Positions 11,166 through 22,639 of a DNA stretch of 27,500 nucleotides are shown piece after piece. The stretch comes from Neocallimastix lanati (nom. inval.) (Eukaryota; Neocallimastigomycota; Neocallimastigomycetes; Neocallimastigales; Neocallimastigaceae). The number at the start of each line of letters is the position of its first letter. Positions within the stretch are counted from its first letter, which is position 1. The translations under genes were made by a program, and so were the position numbers. Below the pieces are notes generated by a model. The model made no database searches, was not told the DNA's origin, and saw only the letters and a program-made list of their open reading frames with translations. The stretch covers positions 197,501-225,000 of the forward strand of contig JACVTC010000146.1 in assembly GCA_016946835.1 (NCBI GenBank), given 5' to 3'.

Positions 11166-11639
11166 AATAAAGATTATAAATATTGAATGAATGACATATG
11201 AAATATAAATTATTTAAATTTTTAAATTATAAAAAAGAAGAATAGATTAATGAATGAATATGAAATATAAAATTAAATTAAATTAAATTAAATTAAATAA
11301 TGATTAATATTTATATTAAATAAAATAAAATAAAATAAATTAAAATTAAAATTAAAATTAAATTAAAATAAAATAAAATAAAAAAATAAGAAAAAAATTA
11401 AAGAAATTGATACATTTATGTATGTAAATATGTTTAATTAAAAATTAAATTAAATATAATAAAATAAAAATATTAATAAAATAAGATATGATAGTGAAGA
11501 ATAATGAAAGAGTAAAATATTAATAAAAATAAAATAGAATAAAAGAATAGAATAAAAATAGAATAAATAGTAGAATATTGAATATAATTAAAGAACTGAT
11601 TAAATAAAAATAATCATAATAATAATAAATAAATAATAA

Positions 11640-11990
11640 ATAATAAATAATAAATAAAGAGTATGTATAAATAATAAATAAAAAGTATGTATAAATAATA
11701 AATAATAAATAAAGAGTATGTATAAATAATAATAAATAAATAATACTAATGAGTATTTATTAATAAATAAATAATAATGAGTATTTATTAATAAATAATA
11801 AAAAGAATACTTATTAATAAATAATACTAATGAGTATTTATTAATAAATAAATAACAATGAGTATTTATTAATAAATAATAAAAAGAGTATTTATTAATA
11901 AATAAATAATAATGTGCATTAATTAATAAATAAATAATAATGAGTATTTATTAATATATATATAATAAATAATAAGAGTTTATTAATTAA
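11640..11990. repeat. Array of GAGTATTTATTAATAAATAA units
   Basis: At least seven units of roughly 30-40 bp. Early ones read GAGTATGTATAAATAATAAA and later ones GAGTATTTATTAATAAATAA. The same unit in reverse complement forms the array at 16828-17160, on the other side of the CotH gene. Confidence 0.8.
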
Positions 11991-12741
11991 TTTAGAATGA
12001 TTATCATTATTAATGCATAATATATAATATTATGTAATATAAATAATTATATAAATTTTAATTATCCTTTTTCCTTTTCCTTTTTTTTCACTTTTTCCAT
12101 AAATATTAGTAATTCGATCATATGTCATAATCAAATAAAAAAAAAAATAAGGAAATTTTATTTGATAAGAAAATTAATTAATATCAACTATTGAAAAAAA
12201 TAAATAAATAAATAAATAAATAAAAACGAAAATGTTAAAAAAAGGATAATTAATATTTAATATTTAATATTTAATATTTAATTTTTAATATTTAATATTT
12301 AATAATAAGGAAAATGAAATAATATAAAAAATTAAAAAAAAAAAAAAAAAAATTAAAAAAAAAAAAATATAAATATAAGTAAAAAGTCTCTAATTTAAAA
12401 ATAAAATAAAAAAATAAAATATAATAAAAATTGCCGTAAAAAAATAAAAAGGCAATAATAGAAATAATAAAAAAAAAATTTATTAATATTGTAAATAGTA
12501 TAGTAACTACTCATTTTTAAAATAAATAAAAAAAAATGAAACTATTTGATATTTTCTCTGTAATTTCTTTATGGAGTATGTATAAATAAAATAAGTATAT
12601 TTTATAAATATAAAAATATAAATATAAATATAAATAAACATAAAGATAAAAATAAAAATATAGAGTGCAATAAAAAAGAATAAAAATAAAGATAAAAAAA
12701 AAAATTTTTTTTTTTTTTTAATATTTATTATCATTTATTAA
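11991..12741. repeat. AT spacer 5' of the CotH gene
   Basis: It holds TTTAATA tandem repeats (12250-12306), A-runs, AAATAT repeats (12600-12660) and a T-run (12705-12719) shortly before the gene. A promoter presumably lies here, but nothing distinguishes a TATA box in such sequence. I found no convincing upstream coding exon. Confidence 0.6.
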
Positions 12742-15700
12742 TTAAAATATGATATTATTAATTTTGATATAAAACAATTATTAGCATTATCCGTCAGTGC
12801 AGGTTTCTGGGATAATGTGGAAAGAACTGAGCTCTATGAAATGATGGAAAAAAGTATTCCAGAAATGTACGTTACTCTTCCTGAAAATTCATGGAGTGAA
12901 ATGATAGAAAAAGCACAAGTTGAATATCAAGATGAAAGAACAGGTTTTGGTGTAGAAGCAACTTTGAAATTTATATATGAAGGGTAACTATTATCAATTA
13001 TAATTAATATTATTAAAAATAATAATAATAATATAAAAATAAAAGTATTTAAAATATTTTTTAAAAAAAAAAAATTATATTGAAAAAAAAATATATATAT
13101 ATATAACAATAGAAATAACTGACTAATAATTTTTTTTTTTCATAAATAAATAAATATAATATAATATATTAATTATTAATCTATTAACATAATTTATTTT
13201 ATATCTTTATTGTTGATTAACGATAACAAAAACTTTAAAAAAAAAAAAAGAAATGAAGAAGAATATGATATAAATTTCAAATTAGGTGGAAAATCAACCG
13301 CTACTTTTTCAAAACCAGGTTACAATATTAAAATTAAAGGAACAAATAGTACATTACATGGCACTAAGAATTTCCGTTTAAGAAGTGATCAACGTGATGT
13401 TTCTATGATGCGTTCAAAAATTACCACAGATATATTACAAAAAAGTGGTTTGATCGCTACTGAAGTTGGTTACACTGAACTTTATGTCAATAATGAATAT
13501 ATGGGATTGTAAGTATAAATAAGAAAAAATAAAAAAAAATAAATAAATAGATAGAAAAAAAATTTTTTTTTATTATCCCTTTAAATATTTACTATTTTAA
13601 TATAAAATATTATTTTTTTTTTTGGTTTAATTATTTTTTATTGTTTTTTTTTAAATTGTTTTTATTGTTAAAAAAGAAATAAATTAAAAAAAAATAATAA
13701 AAAAAAAAAAAAAAAAAAAAAGGAACAAAAAAAGAAATTTTTAATTTTTTTTATTTAAAATATAAAAGATAAAAACATTAACTTTAATTTATAATTTTTA
13801 AAAATTTATTATGAATTAAAGTTTTTTATATGATTTATAATATTTTATTATTACTAAAAAAATTTTTTTTTTTTTAATGTTTTTTAATATCTTTTAAAAT
13901 TTATTATAATTTATATATTTATATATATTTATATATATATTTATATATATTATTACTAATCACTAATAACAATGATGATCGGCAACTTAATATTTTAAAA
14001 ATTAATAAATCCAACTTTTTTTTTTTTTTTTTTATTTTACAAATGATAATAAATTTATTATTTATTATATAATATATTATATCTATTTATTTATATATCT
14101 AAATATTTTTATTTAATTTATTTTTATTTTTAATATAAAATTATACAATATAATTTATATTAAATATATAATATAGCTGGGTTGTTTCTGATTCTGTCAA
14201 AAATAAATGGATTAAAAGAAAGTTTGGTGATGATGGGAAAGAAATTAAAACTTTATATGAATGTAATGGGGATGTCATTAGATTTGATGACGGCTCTGCT
14301 AAAACAAAATGTGTCAATGCTAATGAAGATTACATTGATTATATGGAACCATTTATTGTAAATATTAATATAATATATATATTTATATATATTAATATAA
14401 CTTTAAATAATTAAATAAAATGAGTATTCCATCATAATTATTAAAACTTTTATATATATATATATATTCAATAACTCTAAATATAAATATATATAGAATT
14501 TTGTTGACCAAGTTAATGCTTCTACTACAAGAGAAGAATTAGAAGAAATTATGGACGTTGATAATTTTATTAAATAGTATGTAAACCAATAAATAATAAT
14601 TTGTTATATATAGAGCTTTTTCTTTTTTTTTTAAAAAAAAAAAAAATATGAATCTATTATAAATAATAAATAAAATAAATTATTAATATATAATTATTTC
14701 TTTTAACATAAATATATTATATATATATATAGTATGGCATGGGAATGGTTAATGGGTTCCTTTGATCATTTCTTAAGTTATTATGGACATAATTTATATT
14801 GGTATCAACAACCTAATGGAAAATGGGTATACATTCCTTATGATCATGATATTGAATTAGGTCAAGATGAATATATTGGTTTTTATCCTAATAGAACTTT
14901 TAATCATCATGGTGATATCGATTTTGCAAATCTTTCATTTAAAGATTTTGAATTAGATCATCCTATTATTCAAGTTTTAGTTCATGATGATGATACCACC
15001 TTCCGTGAATTACTTGGAGATATTATCAGTAAAGTTTTTAATCCAGATACTTTACTTATTCATATTAATAAAATAAGAGATATTATTGCTCCTTATGTTA
15101 AAAAGGATAGAGATACTGGTGCTGGAAAAATAAAGTAAGCTTTTATATAGATATAGATATATATAAATAGATATATTTATAGTAAAATATAAAAAATTAA
15201 AAAAAAAAAAATAAAATTATATGATATAAAAATTTATTTTTTTTTTTTTTTTTTTTTTTTAATAAATAATATATTAATTAACAATTATTATTAAAATAAA
15301 ATTTTTTTCCTCTTAAAATAATTTTTTTTTTTTTTTTTTTAGTAAATTGGGTAAAGATTCTAGATTCAATTATGAACATTTCCTTTTAAATACAGAATAT
15401 ACTTATGTTTATGATTGGATTTCTGGTTTTAGAAGTTATGGTCTTAAGGATTGGATTCGTCGTCGTTACAATTTCGCCGCTGCCTACTATGGTATTAACA
15501 GTAATTCAACTTCCTCAGAGGAAAAGCATAAACTTATTGAACCAAGACCAGAACCCATAATTTTTACCTATAAAACTCCAGTATGGTATGATATAACCAA
15601 TATTACTGAAATGTATTATCTTGCTTTCAATAATGTTCTTCCAGAATATATTCCAGATGAAACCTATGAAGATGTTAGAGTTCCTATCTTAGGGGTTAAT

Positions 15701-16120
15701 CAATATAATCTTGAAAGAACAAATCCTTCCTATACTAAACCAACGACCACAAAACGTCGTACTACCACTACTGTTAAAATAACAACCACAACTAATGTTA
15801 TTACTACTACTACCACCACCTCCACCACCACCATTATAACCCCCATAGAAACTTGTTGGTCTGAATCCCTTGGTTATCCATGCTGTTCCATGGGATGTAA
15901 CGCCATAAATTATTATACAGATGATGATGGCTTCTGGGGTGTTGAAGATGATGATTGGTGTGGTATTCCATCACAATGTCAAAGGAATGATGATGATGTT
16001 TGTCCAGGTTCAAGTCAAGGTTATTCATGCTGTAAAACCTGTGAAGTTTATATGACGGATGAAACTGGACCATGGAATATTGAAAATGATGAGTGGTGTA
16101 GTGTAAAAACTAATTGTTAG
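12742..16120 (+). CDS. Secreted CotH-domain protein with two C-terminal fungal dockerins
   Basis: Six exons by reading: 12742(?)-12983, 13251-13508, 14177-14357, 14497-14576, 14733-15134, 15343-16120. All introns are GT-AG and all junctions keep frame, giving about 646 codons from 12742. A hydrophobic KQLLALSVSA stretch before GFWDN looks like the end of a signal peptide. CotH-kinase-type features in order: LGGKS (about 92-96), GYNIKIKG (104-111), FRLRSDQRD and MMRSK (122-137), LYVNNEYMGF, a GKW...PYDHD segment (the two aspartates at about 291 and 293) followed by ELGQD. A Thr-rich linker (about 520-558) leads to two Cys-rich modules, about 559-600 and 608-646, each with paired CC, GFWG/GPWN and a D/E-x-WC signature, matching fungal CBM10-type dockerins. 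These dockerins bind cellulosomal scaffoldins, and CotH proteins are abundant in anaerobic fungi. Bacterial CotH is a protein kinase of spore coats; the fungal substrate is unknown. The 5' end is unresolved: there is no in-frame ATG between the stop at 12739 and the signal-like segment. Confidence 0.9.
12984..13250 (+). other. CotH intron 1 (phase 2)
   Basis: GTAACT donor after TAT GAA GG. The acceptor AG ends an A-run at 13249-13250. Using it restores GGA AAT GAA and joins FIYEG to NEEEYDINFKLGGKS. A GATTAAC branch-like site is at about 13215. The A-rich rather than pyrimidine-rich acceptor is unusual, but it is the only nearby choice I found that keeps phase. Confidence 0.75.
13509..14176 (+). 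other. CotH intron 2 (phase 2, 668 bp)
   Basis: GTAAGT donor and ATATAG acceptor. The junction gives MGF-WVVSDS, as expected for the conserved EYMG(L/F) strand of CotH. It is much longer than the other four introns and filled with homopolymers and TATATTTA repeats. Confidence 0.85.
14358..14496 (+). other. CotH intron 3 (phase 0, 139 bp)
   Basis: GTAAAT donor and ATATAG acceptor, joining EPFI to NFVDQVN. Confidence 0.85.
14577..14732 (+). other. CotH intron 4 (phase 2, 156 bp)
   Basis: GTATGT donor and ATATAG acceptor. The split TA|T codon gives the Tyr of NFIKYMAWEWL; unspliced, the frame meets TAG at once. Confidence 0.9.
15135..15342 (+). other. CotH intron 5 (phase 2, 208 bp)
   Basis: GTAAGC donor, with a T20 run directly before the AG acceptor. 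The junction gives GAGKI-N-KLGKDSRFN. Confidence 0.9.
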
Positions 16121-16235
16121 AAAAAAAAAAAAAAAAAAAAAAATATTAATAATATTTAATTAAAGTTAAAAAAAAAAAATATAATATATAATACGATAAT
16201 CTTTTAATCAAAAAAAATTTTTTATAAAAACAAAC

Positions 16236-16281
<46 letters not shown>

Positions 16282-16800
16282 TATATGATTTTGATAATCA
16301 TTGTAATAAAAAATTAATTAGTTAATATTGTAAATATTTTATAAATTAATAATAGTTATATAGTTTAATTAATTAACTGCACATAAGGAAAAAAAAATAA
16401 AATAACATGTAAATATTTTATATAAAGATAAGAAAAAAAAAAAAAAAAGAGTTTTATTATTTTTATTTATGAATTTATTAATGGATTAATATGTTTTAAT
16501 ATTAATATAATTAATAGAGATGTAGATATTAACCAAAATTTTAAAAAATTTTTTTTAAAAAAAAAAAAAATTGAAAAATAAAATAATAAATAAAATTATA
16601 AATAAAATAATAAATAAAATAATAAATAAATAAATAAAATAATATTTATTTATAAAATTATAATTAATAAAAATGATATATTAAAAAAACTTTAAAAGTT
16701 TTTTCTTTTCTTCTCCAAAAGTGTGTATATTATAATATTTTAAGAATATATGAAATCTTATTCCAAATTCCATCTTATTTTTAAATCGTATTCTATTTCT
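16121..16800. repeat. 3' flank of CotH: A-runs and (AAT)n
   Basis: An A-run follows the stop codon directly, and a pure (AAT)n of about 17 units lies at 16229-16280. No separate gene is present. The polyadenylation signal cannot be singled out among many AATAAA-like strings. Confidence 0.75.
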
Positions 16801-16827
16801 TTAATTATTTACTTTATTATTATTCTA

Positions 16828-17160
16828 TTATTCAATTATTTCATTATCTATTAATAAATACCCTTTTTATTATTATTTCATTATTCAATTATTTCATTAT
16901 CTATTAATAAATACCCTTTTTATTATTATTTCATTATTCAATTATTTCATTATTTATTAATAAATACTCTTTTTATTTAATTATTCAATTACTTATTAAT
17001 AAATACTCTTTTTATTTAATTATTCAATTACTTATTAATAAATACTCTTTTTATTATTCAATTATTTATTATTTATTAATAAATACTCTTTTTATTTAAT
17101 TATTCAATTATTTATTAATAAATACTCTTTTTATTATTCAATTATTTAATTATTAAATTA
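16828..17160. repeat. Array of TTATTAATAAATACTCTTTTTATT units
   Basis: Seven or so units of about 36-48 bp with alternating ATTATTTCATTATC and TTTAATTATTCAATTA spacers. Early units carry ACCC and later ones ACTC. The shared core is the reverse complement of the array at 11640-11990. Confidence 0.85.
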
Positions 17161-18690
17161 TTTATTATTTATTATTTATTATTTATTATTTATTATTTAT
17201 TATTTATTATTAATTATTAATTATATATTATTTATTATTTATTACTCATTATTTATTATTTATTATTTATTATTTATTACTAATAATTATTACTCATTAT
17301 TTTTTATTTAATTATTTATTTATTGATTTATTGAATTATTTATTAATAATTATTTATTATTTATTTATTGATTTGTTATTAATAATACAATTATTAAATG
17401 AATAGTTTAAATAAAAAAAATTTTTTTTTTTTGCCAATTTATTAATTATTACAACAATGTCATATTAATAAATTAAGGATGATTAATTAATGATAAAATT
17501 ATGAATCATTGCTTAAATTAATTAAAAAAGAAAAGAAAAGAACAAAAAAAAAAATTTTTTTTTCCTTTTTATGAAAGGTAAATGCCAAGGCAATTCTCCC
17601 ATAAATCAAATAATGAAATTATTAATTTTTATTAATTATCTGTCGGTATCTGCTATTAGTTGAAAATTATTCATTCAATTATTAATAAAGTATACGAAAC
17701 AAAACAAAATAAAACAAACAAAAAAAAAACAAGAAAAAACAAGAAAAAATTGAACATAAAAGTTTTTGATGTTTCATCTTTTGTTATTTTTTTATATTAT
17801 ATATTTTAATTAATTAAATAATTAATTAATAATTTTATCTGGTCAATAGTATGATTTATATCTTTACAATTTTAATTTAATTCAAAATAACAATAAAAAT
17901 AAAGTAATAAAAAAAAAGAAATAAAAATTAAATAATGAAATAAAAAAAATAAATTTTAAAAAAAAAAAAAAAAAAAAAAAGCTGTCATTAATAAAAAATT
18001 AATAAAAAAAAATTAATAAAAATAAAAAAAAAATAAAAAAAAAAAAAAAACTGTCATTAATAAAAATAATAATTAATTAATTAAAAAATAAATAATAAAA
18101 AATAATTTTTTTTTTTTTTTTAATTATTTTTATTTCTTTATTAAATTTTTTTTTTATCTTTTTAAAAGATTGCCAAATAAAAATAAATTAAGAAAAATTA
18201 TTTCATTAACTTTATTTATTAATATTTTTTAGTGTAATTTTTTGAAGAAATTTAATTCTTAATTAATTTTTATCTCCATATTTAATATTAATTAAATTAT
18301 AAACTTTATTTATTATAAATTTATTTCTATTTTTTTTTTATTTGAATAATAGCCAAAAAAAAAATAATATACTGTTAATATAAATAATATAATATAATAT
18401 AAAGAAATATATAATAAAATAATACAATATAAAATAATATATAATATATATAATATATAAAATATATATAATATTTAAATTATAAATTTTAAAATTTAAA
18501 TAATCTAAACTAATATAAAATATATATAAATATAATATATAAAATATGAAATAATATAAAATAATATAAAATAATATATATAATATATATAAATTTATAA
18601 TATAAAATTTAAATAATATTAATAATGTATAATGTAAAATATAGAATTAACAAATATAATAATATAAAAGATTAAATAATATAAATAATA
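17161..18690. repeat. Gene-free AT spacer
   Basis: ATTATTT repeats to about 17300. A patch of mixed composition at 17570-17660 has no open frame. A short duplicated CTGTCATTAATAAAAA occurs at about 17981 and 18050, then AAAATAATATA repeats. Confidence 0.75.
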
Positions 18691-18770
18691 TAATATAATA
18701 TAATATAATGTAATATAATATAATATAATGTAATATAATATAATATAATGTAATATAATATAAATAATAT
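18691..18770. repeat. 20-bp tandem repeat TAATATAATATAATATAATG
   Basis: Three exact 20-bp units (18691-18750) and a partial fourth. It sits within wider ATAAT repeats and is followed by TATTATATTATAT in the opposite sense near 18818-18830. Confidence 0.9.
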
Positions 18771-19327
18771 TAATAATATAATATATATAAATAATATAAT
18801 ATAATATAATATAATATATTATATTATATTATAAAATAATGTAAAATAATGTAAAATTTGCAGATGTCAACATCAAAACTTTTTTTTGTTTTTAATTTTT
18901 TTTTTTTTTTTATATTAAAATATATATTATTAAATAGATGATATGATGATATAAAAGAATAAATATTAATTAATTTCTAATTTTAATAAATAATTTTTTT
19001 TTTTTTATGAAAATTGAATGAATAATAATAATATATATTATAAAATAGTTTACTATTAAAATATATTTATTATTTTATGAAACTTTTTCAAATTCAATAA
19101 TATTAATAAAAAAAGAAAAAAAAAAGAAGGAAAGATTATCAATGTTATCTTATTATATCTATATTATAAATGAAAGATGTCATCTTTTCAAAGATCTAAA
19201 GTTTATTACAATAAAAAAAATAATAATTATTATAAAAAAAAAAAAAAATTTTTAATTCTATTTATATATTAATTTTTTTAAAAATTTTAATGATAAATTT
19301 TATTAATTAAAGACACCATTTTATTAA
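18771..19327. repeat. AT spacer next to the copia remnant
   Basis: Low complexity apart from 19130-19210, which has mixed composition but no readable frame. Confidence 0.65.
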
Positions 19328-19533
19328 TGGTATTATTATTACACGCAATTATATAGTATAAATCAAATATAATGACACAGGGGCTATAAAATGATTCGTA
19401 ATACATGAAATGCATTTGTAAAAATTACATATTCAAGCCTTATTACCAATGTATCAAATTATACATGTACATATTATATAAATAATTTATAACTATACTA
19501 AATAATATTAAACTTTAATTATTATTCTTAACA
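19328..19533 (-). mobile_element. 3' LTR of a Ty1/copia element
   Basis: On the - strand the block starts TGTTAAGAATAATAATTAAA directly after a polypurine tract and downstream of RNase H, exactly where a 3' LTR should start. Its probable end is ...ATAATAATACCA at 19328, giving about 206 bp with weak TG...CA inverted ends. No matching 5' LTR was found further right in the window. The distal boundary is less certain than the proximal one. Confidence 0.65.
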
Positions 19534-19547
19534 TTCCCCCTAAAGTT
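19534..19547 (-). other. Polypurine tract of the copia element
   Basis: On the - strand ACTTTAGGGGGAA precedes the LTR TGTTAA. Plus-strand DNA synthesis in LTR retrotransposons is primed from such a tract. Confidence 0.75.
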
Positions 19548-19557
19548 TAATGTTCTA

Positions 19558-21240
19558 TTAAAACTTTGTCAATATGTTATTTCTAAATTTTGTCATCAAT
19601 GTGTTGTTTAGATATTTAGTAAAACCGTCTGCTAGGTTGTCTTGGGATTTTATATACTTGAGGTATATTTTGTTTTCTCTAACGAATTTTCTTATATGAT
19701 GGTATTTGATCTCTATGTACCTTGATTTTTGGATTGATTGTTTCATTCTTGCAATTATATATGGTCGCTTTGTTGTCTGTATTGATCGCCATGGGTTTGA
19801 TATTAATATTCTATTTTTTAAATTCATTATTATACCATAAACAGTGATTAGCGCATTCATTTAATGCATAGTATTCACTTTCTGCAGTTGAAGTGGATAA
19901 CGCATTTCTTTCTGTAAGCTTCCAGTAATCAACTTGTTGGTCCTCCACCTATTAACATTAAATAACCAGTGATTGATTTTCTCGTATCTAAGTCACCTCC
20001 GAAAATCTGCATCAACATATACTTCAAAATCCCTTTTTTACTATTAAAATTAAATTTTATTCCATAATTTTGCTTGTCTTTTTAAGTATCTGAAAATTTT
20101 TAAAAAAAAAAACATTAAGCCAATCTTCATATGTGGGGATCTTCTTATTTTCTAGATGCGTTACTTACTACGAATAATATTTCGGGTCGTTGTACAAATA
20201 GCGAGATACAATAAAACTTCTGATTGTTTTTCTATATCTGGTTGAACTAAATTTCTTCTTCCTCATTTCTTCATTTTCTTACAGGAATCATATTTGATGA
20301 AGGTATGTACTTATCAACATTAAATCTTTTCAGTATGTCTTTGGTGTATTTTTTTTTTTTTTTTTGATGTAACCATCTTTGCATTTTTTTCTTTTTTTTC
20401 AAAAATTTTACTCCAATAATAAAATTGGCTTCACCTACAATCTGTGATTCTGGAATTTCTCTTTCAGAAATTTTCTTATTCTTCTTGTGATTTCTTTTTC
20501 AGTTCCTGTTTATAAGTATGTCATCAACATAAACAGCTATGGATACAAGTAATTTTTCTTCTTTTTTTATTAAACTTTACATATAAACATGGTTTGTTTC
20601 TAAGCCTTTTTTAAATCTGATTTCAATTAGTACATTAGTACATCATTCAGAGTGTTGTTCCACATACGCCCGGCTTGTTTTAAGCGGTATAGAGCTTTCT
20701 TTAATTTCTAGAAACATTTTCTTGTAGTAGGTTTTATCTCCTTTCGGGAGCCTCCATGGAGATGTCCTCTTCTAGTAGTTTTTTTGCATTTAGGTAGGCG
20801 GCTTTCCCATCCATTTGATAGATGTTATCATGTCATCATTGTATTTTACTGTAATTTCTCAATGAATCTTGTTTCAAAGTAGGTAGGTGAGAATGTCTCT
20901 TTTATAGTCTACACCATACTTTTGGCATAAATCCTCTTGCGATTAAGCGTGCTTTTTCTTTTTACGATATTTCCTTCAGAATCATGTTTTTATATTTAAA
21001 TAACCCCCATCGTGGTATTATAATATTTGCATTCTTGGGAACCTTATTAACTGTTTCGTATATACTTTTTAAAAATCTCTCATACTTTTCAATTCATCAT
21101 TGACAGCCTTTAACCATTCATTCTTATCTGCTTTATATCTTTATATTTCTAAAAATTCTCTGATTTCAACTTGAATTGTTAGCTAAATAGTTTGCCATTT
21201 TACTCATTGTATCATCTATGTTAAAGGATTTGGACTTTTT
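19558..21240 (-). pseudogene. Ty1/copia reverse transcriptase and RNase H, degraded
   Basis: Reading right to left: a NKVP..ANIIIPRW segment (about 21050-21000), RKA-L-ARGF-type remnants (about 20950), YQMDGKAAYLNAK (about 20825-20785), MEAPEGDKTYYKKMF (about 20757-20712), LKQAGRMWNN (about 20685-20655), the catalytic AVYVDDI box (YVDD complement at 20520-20531), then the RNase H parts YVDADF...DTRKSITGYLML (about 20018-19965), STAESEYYAL-NECAN (about 19895-19850), and an open C-terminal stretch of about 100 codons ending LADGFTKYLNNTLM and TKF (19860-19558). That order and these motifs are those of RVT_2 and copia RNase H. The parts lie in several frames with stops, so the polyprotein is dead. 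Only the RNase H tail remains open. Confidence 0.9.
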
Positions 21241-21476
21241 TTATTGGCAATTAATTTCATTTTTTTCTCTCGATTTCTTTTTATTTATTTACTTCTAGTG
21301 AGGTACTCTTGTTGGCTATTAGTTCTTTTATACTTGATTCTTTTATTTTTTTATTTTTTTTGTCTATTTAGCGATTTTCTTTTTAAGAGAGTTATTTTTA
21401 TTTATTTCATTTACTTTGTTGTTTTTTTTTTTTTTTTATTAGTTGAATTAATAAGATCATTTGATACATTTTCATT

Positions 21477-21508
<32 letters not shown>

Positions 21509-21960
21509 GGTTAATTCAACTATAACATTATTTTCCTTACTTATTATCTTGACTTAAACAATTTCAGTGAGGGGTTTTCACTAATGTTTTCCTTGGTTTC
21601 CACATTTTCATTAAATAAAATTGTCATTTTCTAGAATTGTAATCCAGGTTGAAAGTTGAGTACTGGTTTTTTTTTTTTTGATACTGGTGTCATTCTCTTT
21701 GAGGTTTACCTGGGGAGGGGTTCTTCATTATTAATATTATCTTTATGTTGCCTTTCATTGTTTAGTATCGCTTTTATTTACTTCATGATCAAGGTTTGGA
21801 ATTTAAATTAATAATATTATTTATATTTGAAGGATTTTTTTTAATTAATTTATCATTTAAAAAAATTGTGCAATTTTTTATTAACCTGTTTTTCTTTAAG
21901 TTGGTTGGTTCCTCAGTCCTATTATTACTAGTAATTAAAATTCTAGAGTTTATCATTATT

Positions 21961-21999
<39 letters not shown>

Positions 22000-22625
22000 T
22001 TATATTTTGAATATTATTATTTACGTTATTTGAAATTTAAATTAGGATTTTAAAATTGTTTAATTTATTTTGATTTAACATTATTTAAATTTTCAATTTT
22101 ATTTTGATCAAAAAATAACTGAATAATTAATCATTTAAAATTATTTAAATCATTGTATTTAATTTTAAGTAATTATAATAATCATTGAAATGCTGATATT
22201 TTAAATTTTGAATTGATATGAGCATGGATATGTTCCGTTTTTGATGGAATTTGATGATGAGAGTGTAAGGAATTTTGTAGTAATAAGATAAATTATTTTG
22301 GATAATATGGAGTTCGTATTAAAATTTTTGATTAGGATTATCGAAATAATTTTTATTGCTCGTTGACCGGTTAAATTTTTGGAGAACTTAATTTTGATAG
22401 GATCAGTTTCGTTGTTACTGGTAGGAATTTTTTTTTTTTTAAGTTTGAATTGTTGTAATTTATAGTTGGGTTATTTATATTAAGATCAATATTGTTGTTA
22501 ATGTTGTTGTTGACGATGTTGATGTTGTTGATGTTGTTGTTGTTGTTGTCGTTGTTAATGTTGTTAATATTTTGTGTTTCGTAGTTTTTTGTGTATGTCG
22601 TCGGTTTCCCCCTCAACTTCAAAAA
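21241..22625 (-). pseudogene. Probable copia integrase-RT linker, Asn-rich, degraded
   Basis: This lies immediately 5' (on the - strand) of the reverse transcriptase. It contains coding-like scraps such as NENVETKENISENPSLKLF (about 21614-21558). An 83-codon open frame at 22622-22371 is rich in NNIN repeats and ends FLPVTTKLILSKLSSPKI. Poly(A) runs (21965-21997) and T-runs (21481-21508) break it. An Asn-rich linker between integrase and RT suits copia elements of this AT-rich kind, but there is no diagnostic domain. It could equally include gag. Confidence 0.4.
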
Positions 22626-22639
22626 AAAAAAAAAAAAAA

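Noticed and set aside
12507-13109. Two - strand Phe/Ile-rich frames around the CotH 5' end
   Set aside because: They come from A-runs and AAATAT repeats of the spacer and intron 1, opposite to the real gene.
15834-16073. 79-codon - strand frame
   Set aside because: It lies opposite the dockerin-coding part of the CotH gene; the His-rich composition mirrors Asp/Thr codons of the real gene.
16828-17160. Possible CRISPR array
   Set aside because: Units and spacers are both AT-rich and similar to each other, the organism appears eukaryotic, and no cas gene is present; it is a plain tandem array.
21244-21525. 93-codon Phe/Leu-rich + strand frame
   Set aside because: It is antisense to the copia linker region and consists largely of T-runs.
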